DNA of 64,000 nt from Cardiobacterium hominis (lineage in GTDB: Bacteria > Pseudomonadota > Gammaproteobacteria > Cardiobacteriales > Cardiobacteriaceae), in contig NZ_LR134365.1 in the NCBI RefSeq assembly GCF_900637305.1, positions 1,604,501 to 1,668,500 on the forward strand. Reading direction: 5' to 3'. The translations under genes were made by a program, and so were the position numbers. The stretch's first letter is position 1. The number at the start of each line of letters is the position of its first letter. Shown in pieces: positions 60,801 to 64,000 of the stretch. The notes under the pieces are model-generated. The model did no database searches, had not been told where the DNA came from, and saw only the letters and a list, made by a program, of their open reading frames with translations.

Positions 60801-63800
60801 GCGAAACCCTGACCGCGCAAGTGCACGACGCTGACAACTTTGACGAAGCCAAAGTCAACTACCAATGGCAGCGCGACGGGCAGCCAATTGCTAACGCGAA
60901 CGGCAAAACCTACACCCTTACCGCCGAAGACGAAGGGCACAAAATCAGCGTCAAAGCCGAATACACCGACAACGCGGGCAACAAAGAAAGCCACGACGCC
61001 GAAAGTGGCGTGGTGCAGCCGCAGAGCTCAACCAACCAGGCGCCGACCGACATCACCCTCGACAATGACAAAGTCGCAGAAGGCAAAGACGGCGCAGAAA
61101 TCGGCAAGCTGACGACGACCGACCCGGATGCCGGTGATCAACACACCTACAAAGTGAGCGACGACCGCTTTGAAGTGACCGCCGACGGCACACTGAAGCT
61201 CAAAGACGGCAAACATCTCGACTTTGCAACCGAGCCGAAAGTCACGCTACAAGTCAGCAGCGATGACGGTCACGGCGGCACGACCAGCAAAGAATTTACC
61301 TTGCAGGTACAAGACGATCCCAACTACCCGACGCCGAACCCGCAACCGCCGCAGCCGCCACAACCGCAACCGAACCACGCCGGCACGGTCAGCATCACGG
61401 GCGAAGCGAAGGTCGGCAGCGAGTTGAAAGCGGCGGTCAAAGACGACGACGGTTTTGACAGCGCCAACGTCAAATATCAGTGGCTGCGCGATGGGCAGAA
61501 GATCAGCGGCGCGGAGGGCGACACCTACAAGCTGACCGCCGATGATGTCGGCCACAAGATCAGCGTGCAGGCGACCTACGACGACAACGCCAAAAACCAC
61601 GAATCCCCGACCAGCGCGCAAACGGATGCGGTGGTTGATAACCAAACCCCGCCCAATCCTCAGCCGCCGCAACCGCAGCCGAATCATGCTGGCACGGTCA
61701 GCATCACGGGCGAGGCAAAGGTCGGCAGCGAGTTGAAAGCGGCGGTCAAAGACGACGACGGTTTTGACAGTGCCAGCGTCAAGTATCAGTGGCTGCGCGA
61801 TGGGCAGAAGATCAGCGGCGCGGAGGGCGACACCTACAAGCTGACCGCCGATGATGTCGGTCACAAGATCAGCGTGCAGGCGACTTACGACGATAACGCC
61901 AAAAACCACGAATCCCCGACCAGCGCGCAAACGGATGCGGTGGTTGATAACCAAACCCCGCCGAACCCGCAACCGCAACCCAACCACGCCGGCACGGTCA
62001 GTATCACCGGTGAGGCGAAGGTCGGTAGCGAGTTGAAAGCGGCGGTCAAAGACGATGACGGTTTCGACAGCGCCAACGTCAAATATCAGTGGCTGCGCGA
62101 TGGGCAGAAGATCAGCGGCGCGGAGGGCGACACCTACAAGCTGACCGCCGATGATGTCGGTCACAAGATCAGCGTGCAGGCGACCTACGACGACAACGCC
62201 AAAAACTACGAATCCCCGACCAGCGCGCAAACGGATGCGGTGGTTGATAACCAAACCCCGCCCAATCCTCAGCCGCCGCAACCGCAGCCCAATCATGATG
62301 GCGCGGTCAGCATCACGGGCGAGGCGAAGGTTGGCGAGACCCTCTCCGCCACGGTGAAAGACGACGACGGTTTTGACAGTGCCAGCGTCAAGTATCAGTG
62401 GCTGCGCGATGGGCAGAAGATCAGCGGCGCGGAGGACGACACCTACAAGCTGACCGCCGCTGATGTCGGTCACAAGATCAGCGTGCAGGCGACCTACGAC
62501 GACAACGCCAAAAACCACGAATCCCCGACCAGCGCGCAAACGGATGCGGTTGTTGATAGCCAAACACCGCCCAAACCGCAGCCGAACCACGCCGGCGCGG
62601 TCAGCATCACGGGCGAGGCGAAGGTTGGCGAGATCCTCTCCGCCACGGTCAAAGACGACGACGGTTTTGACAGTGCCAGCGTCAAGTATCAGTGGCTGCG
62701 CGATGGGCAGAAGATCAGCGGGGCGGAGGGCGACACCTACAAGCTGACCGCCGCTGATGTCGGCCACAAGATCAGCGTGCAGGCGACCTACGACGACAAC
62801 GCCAAAAACCACGAATCCCCGACCAGCGCGCAAACGGATGCGGTGGTTGATAACCAAACCCCGCCCAATCCTCAGCCGCCGCAACCGCAGCCGAATCATG
62901 CTGGCACGGTCAGCATCACCGGCGAGGCGAAAGTCGGCGGCGAACTTACCGCCACCGTCAGCGACAGCGACGGCTTTACCGCTGACAACGTGCAGTATCA
63001 GTGGCTGCGCGACGGCAATCCCATCGCCAATGCCAACGGCAAGACCTACACGCTCACCAGCGACGACGCCGGGCACAAAATCACCGTGCGCGCCAGCTAC
63101 AAAGACAACGCCGGACACGACGAAAACCCGCTCAGTAGCCCGCTGGATATCGACAGCGGCACACCGAACCACAGCCCGACCGCCATCACCCTGAACGCAG
63201 GCGACAGCGCCTCGTACTGGGTCAAAGCCGAGAGCGGCGGCGCCACCGTGGGCAAACTGGGCGTCAGCGATCCCGACAGCGGCGATACCCACACTTACAC
63301 CGTCAGCGACAGCCGCTTTGAAATCACCGCCGACGGCACCCTCAAACTCAAAGACGGGCAGAGCGTGCACTACGGCGAAGAAAAACGCATCCAGCTCACC
63401 GTGACGGCGACCGACAACCACGGCGCGGCGTACAGCCGGGACATCGCCGTGCAAGTCAAAGACGAAGGCAACAAAGGCGCGGCTAGCCCGTTGCCCGCCG
63501 CCCCCGCGCATGACCCGCAAGCGGGCATCACCGTGCCCGATGCGCCGAACATTGCCCGCGACGACGCGCAGCGCGGCGGCATCACCATCACCCCCGCCCA
63601 TGGCGCGGACAGCCTGCACCTGCGCTACCGCGACGAAAGCGGACGGACGCACGACATCGACCTCGTCAAACACAATGACCGCTGGCAGGCGTCCGACAGC
63701 AGCCTGAGCGTTGACCCGCAAAGCGGCGTCATCACCCTCGCGCCCGGACAAGTACAAGACGGCAGCACCGTCATGGCGGGCAACGCCGCGCGCGGCATCC

Positions 63801-64000
63801 ATGCCGACCGCGTCGCCACCCTGACCGCCGACAGCGACAGTGGCCGTATCGGCGTGCCGACCCTCGCGCATGACCCCGCCCACAGCGGCGGCATCACCCT
63901 CACCCCCGCCGCCGACAACGACAGCCTGAGCATGGCCTACACCGACAACAACGGCATCGCCAGAACCCTCAGCGCCGCCAAAGAAAACGGCGAATGGCGT
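57806..64000 (+). CDS. Giant repetitive BapA-type adhesin, N-terminal 2,065 codons (open at right edge)
   Basis: Starts at ATG 57806 with GAAAGGA 10 bp upstream; the frame is open to the window end with no stop. Residues 1-105 form a BapA-prefix-like domain (RSGDDLLISF, LIIKDYFARGEGALVG). A Gly/Ala hydrophobic segment then leads to a His/Asp-rich stretch (about 125-170) and an (Asn-Pro)n linker (about 170-272). The rest is Ig-like units (KVGETLTATV, YQWLRDG, TYKLTADD, GHKISVQATY) alternating with cadherin-like units (NQAPTDI, HTYKVSDDRFEVTADGTLKL, LNVQDDPNYP): at least 11 Ig and 5 cadherin-like. No signal peptide; type I secretion is inferred, with the RTX end outside the window. Likely biofilm or host-surface adhesin. 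Confidence 0.93.
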   Translation, partial: MSNIALTLKTAEGHTIARYDLNTARVEQIDAINGAYYQFTDAATGTGPVRIDTARSGDDLLISFDNSNGTDLIIKDYFARGEGALVGMQNNGELYRYPVIVTPEHVLAEHIETAPAYASGAEGAVAAGSSGGPSTLGVLGTIGAVGLVAGGIAIAAHNHDKHHKNDHHDNPPNPQPPTPQNPSNPGNTPTPPNQNPGNNTNPLFPPGPNNPNNPNPNNPNPQPNPNPQPNPNPQPNPNPQPNPNPNPQPNPNPNPNPNPNPNPNPNPNPQPAPNKAGTVTISGTPKVGETLTATVKDDDGFDSAKVKYQWLADGKPIAGATDATFTPTAAQKGAKITVQATYDDQANHHEAPISTATQPVSDSGSTPPPQPQNQAPTDIQLSETQIIEGKDGATVGKLTTTDPDAGDQHTYKVSDDRFEVTADGTLKLKDGKHLDYATEKTVTLQITSDDGYGGSYNKTFTLNVQDDPNYPTPNPQPPTPPGTNHEGTVSITGEAKVGETLTATVNDDDGVPANVTYQWLANGVAIAGATGSSYQLTAAEAGKTISVRATYTDNAQHSEAPTSAATTPVVDPANPNPQPPQPQPNHEGDVAISGNAKVGETLTAQVHDADQFDEAKVNYQWQRDGQPIANANSKTYTLTAEDEGHKISVKAEYTDNAGNKESHDAESGIVQPQSSTNQAPTDITLDNDKVAEGKDGATVGKLTTTDPDTGDKHTYKVSDDRFEVTADGTLKLKDGKHLDYANEKTVTLQITTDDGHGGSYNKTFTLNVQDDPNYPPVNPPQPQPNHEGDVAISGNAKVGETLTAQVHDADQFDEAKVNYQWQRDGQPIANANSKTYTLTAEDEGHKISVKAEYTDNAGNKESHDAESGVVQPQSSTNQAPTDISLDNDKVAEGKDGAAIGKLTTTDPDAGDQHTYKVSDDRFEVTADGTLKLKAGQHLDYATEKTVNLQITSDDGHDGTYNKTFTLNVQDDPNYPPVNPPQPQPNHEGDVAISGNAKVGETLTAQVHDADNFDEAKVNYQWQRDGQPIANANGKTYTLTAEDEGHKISVKAEYTDNAGNKESHDAESGVVQPQSSTNQAPTDITLDNDKVAEGKDGAEIGKLTTTDPDAGDQHTYKVSDDRFEVTADGTLKLKDGKHLDFATEPKVTLQVSSDDGHGGTTSKEFTLQVQDDPNYPTPNPQPPQPPQPQPNHAGTVSITGEAKVGSELKAAVKDDDGFDSANVKYQWLRDGQKISGAEGDTYKLTADDVGHKISVQATYDDNAKNHESPTSAQTDAVVDNQTPPNPQPPQPQPNHAGTVSITGEAKVGSELKAAVKDDDGFDSASVKYQWLRDGQKISGAEGDTYKLTADDVGHKISVQATYDDNAKNHESPTSAQTDAVVDNQTPPNPQPQPNHAGTVSITGEAKVGSELKAAVKDDDGFDSANVKYQWLRDGQKISGAEGDTYKLTADDVGHKISVQATYDDNAKNYESPTSAQTDAVVDNQTPPNPQPPQPQPNHDGAVSITGEAKVGETLSATVKDDDGFDSASVKYQWLRDGQKISGAEDDTYKLTAADVGHKISVQATYDDNAKNHESPTSAQTDAVVDSQTPPKPQPNHAGAVSITGEAKVGEILSATVKDDDGFDSASVKYQWLRDGQKISGAEGDTYKLTAADVGHKISVQATYDDNAKNHESPTSAQTDAVVDNQTPPNPQPPQPQPNHAGTVSITGEAKVGGELTATVSDSDGFTADNVQYQWLRDGNPIANANGKTYTLTSDDAGHKITVRASYKDNAGHDENPLSSPLDIDSGTPNHSPTAITLNAGDSASYWVKAESGGATVGKLGVSDPDSGDTHTYTVSDSRFEITADGTLKLKDGQSVHYGEEKRIQLTVTATDNHGAAYSRDIAVQVKDEGNKGAASPLPAAPAHDPQAGITVPDAPNIARDDAQRGGITITPAHGADSLHLRYRDESGRTHDIDLVKHNDRWQASDSSLSVDPQSGVITLAPGQVQDGSTVMAGNAARGIHADRVATLTADSDSGRIGVPTLAHDPAHSGGITLTPAADNDSLSMAYTDNNGIARTLSAAKENGEWR
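58434..58618 (+). repeat. Asn-Pro hexanucleotide repeat tract in adhesin linker
   Basis: Degenerate tandem repeat of AACCCG/AACCCC/CAACCC units encoding (NP)n and NPQP, with a pure run of nine AACCCG units at about 58555-58610. The six-base unit keeps frame when copies are gained or lost, so slippage would change stalk length without switching the gene off. Confidence 0.85.
59560..61375 (+). repeat. Three ~600-bp Ig+cadherin composite repeats in adhesin
   Basis: Near-identical units begin at about 59562, 60162 and 60762, an exact 600-bp period for the first two steps; the third unit runs to about 61374. Each encodes an Ig-like unit (HEGDVAISGNAKVGET...) plus a cadherin-like unit (NQAPTDI...DDPNYP). 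Differences are mostly synonymous. Confidence 0.9.
61376..63160 (+). repeat. Six tandem ~300-bp Ig-like repeats in adhesin
   Basis: Units start at about 61376, 61685, 61985, 62294, 62588 and 62897, spaced 309, 300, 309, 294 and 309 bp. The core HAGTVSITGEAKVGSE...YQWLRDGQKISGAEG is nearly constant; the length differences lie in the Pro-rich linker (PPNPQPPQPQPN). The last unit is more diverged. Confidence 0.88.

Noticed and set aside
59560-63160. Regularly spaced direct repeats that could suggest a CRISPR or satellite array
   Set aside because: Units are 294-600 bp, in frame and encode protein domains; there are no short repeats with unique 30-40 bp spacers and no cas genes.
57827-63883. Very long minus-strand open frames (663, 388 and 878 codons) rich in Val/Gly/Arg across the adhesin region
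   Set aside because: They are antisense shadows of the repetitive GC-rich plus-strand adhesin gene; the plus frame has conserved Ig and cadherin-like domains, a start with ribosome site and no stops.

Overview
The window looks like chromosome of a GC-rich gammaproteobacterium, most likely a Cardiobacterium-type member of the Cardiobacteriaceae. This rests on gene content (rpsU-yqeY-dnaG, lptD-surA-rsmA, rlmD, rnt, rseC-like, glnE, RecC-type exonuclease subunit) plus GC-rich codon use; genus is inference, class is fairly secure. Most of it is ordinary housekeeping sequence, densely packed, with simple stem-loop terminators between convergent genes. No rRNA, tRNA, CRISPR array or recognisable transposase gene was found.

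Layout. 1-1.8 kb: minus-strand rpsU-yqeY-dnaG operon (dnaG runs off the left edge) and a small membrane protein. 1.8-8.7 kb: plus-strand truncated hydrolase, rseC-like, NDH-2, kdsB, uvrC-pgsA, rnt and a small unknown. 8.7-14 kb: acyltransferase, YdcH-like, rlmD, a divergent AraC regulator/AhpD-like pair, a DUF4198 exported protein. 14-21.1 kb: purH (minus), then lptD-surA-rsmA-SDR (outer-membrane biogenesis and 16S rRNA dimethylation). 21.1-25.9 kb: accessory patch in which a ribose (rbs) operon has been dismantled: rbsD start, gyrB tail, a membrane-anchored tandem AAA+ ATPase, an rbsB tail, and intact rbsK. 26-36.7 kb: nitronate monooxygenase, a mini adhesin-like protein, recC, AEC transporter, aminopeptidase P, POT transporter. 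37-42.6 kb: AfuABC/Fbp-type ABC importer with two binding proteins. 42.6-57.6 kb: cyclophilin, glnE, OPT transporter, M48 lipoprotein, paired bacterioferritins, uraA, nitroreductase, two-component system with PepSY protein, ClcA. 57.8-64 kb: the first 2,065 codons of a giant repeat adhesin, open at the right edge.

The most unusual signal is a set of palindromic, GC-rich dispersed repeats. They sit in intergenic gaps throughout the window, but copies also lie inside two essential-type genes, rsmA and recC, where they are read through in frame as Pro/Gly-rich peptides. This resembles the in-frame Rickettsia palindromic elements in behaviour, though the sequences are unrelated as far as I can see. 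Other points of interest are the complementary bacterioferritin pair (one subunit keeps the ferroxidase site, the other the haem methionine), the uncharacterised tandem AAA+ ATPase in the rbs scar, and the near-exact 600-bp repeat array in the adhesin.
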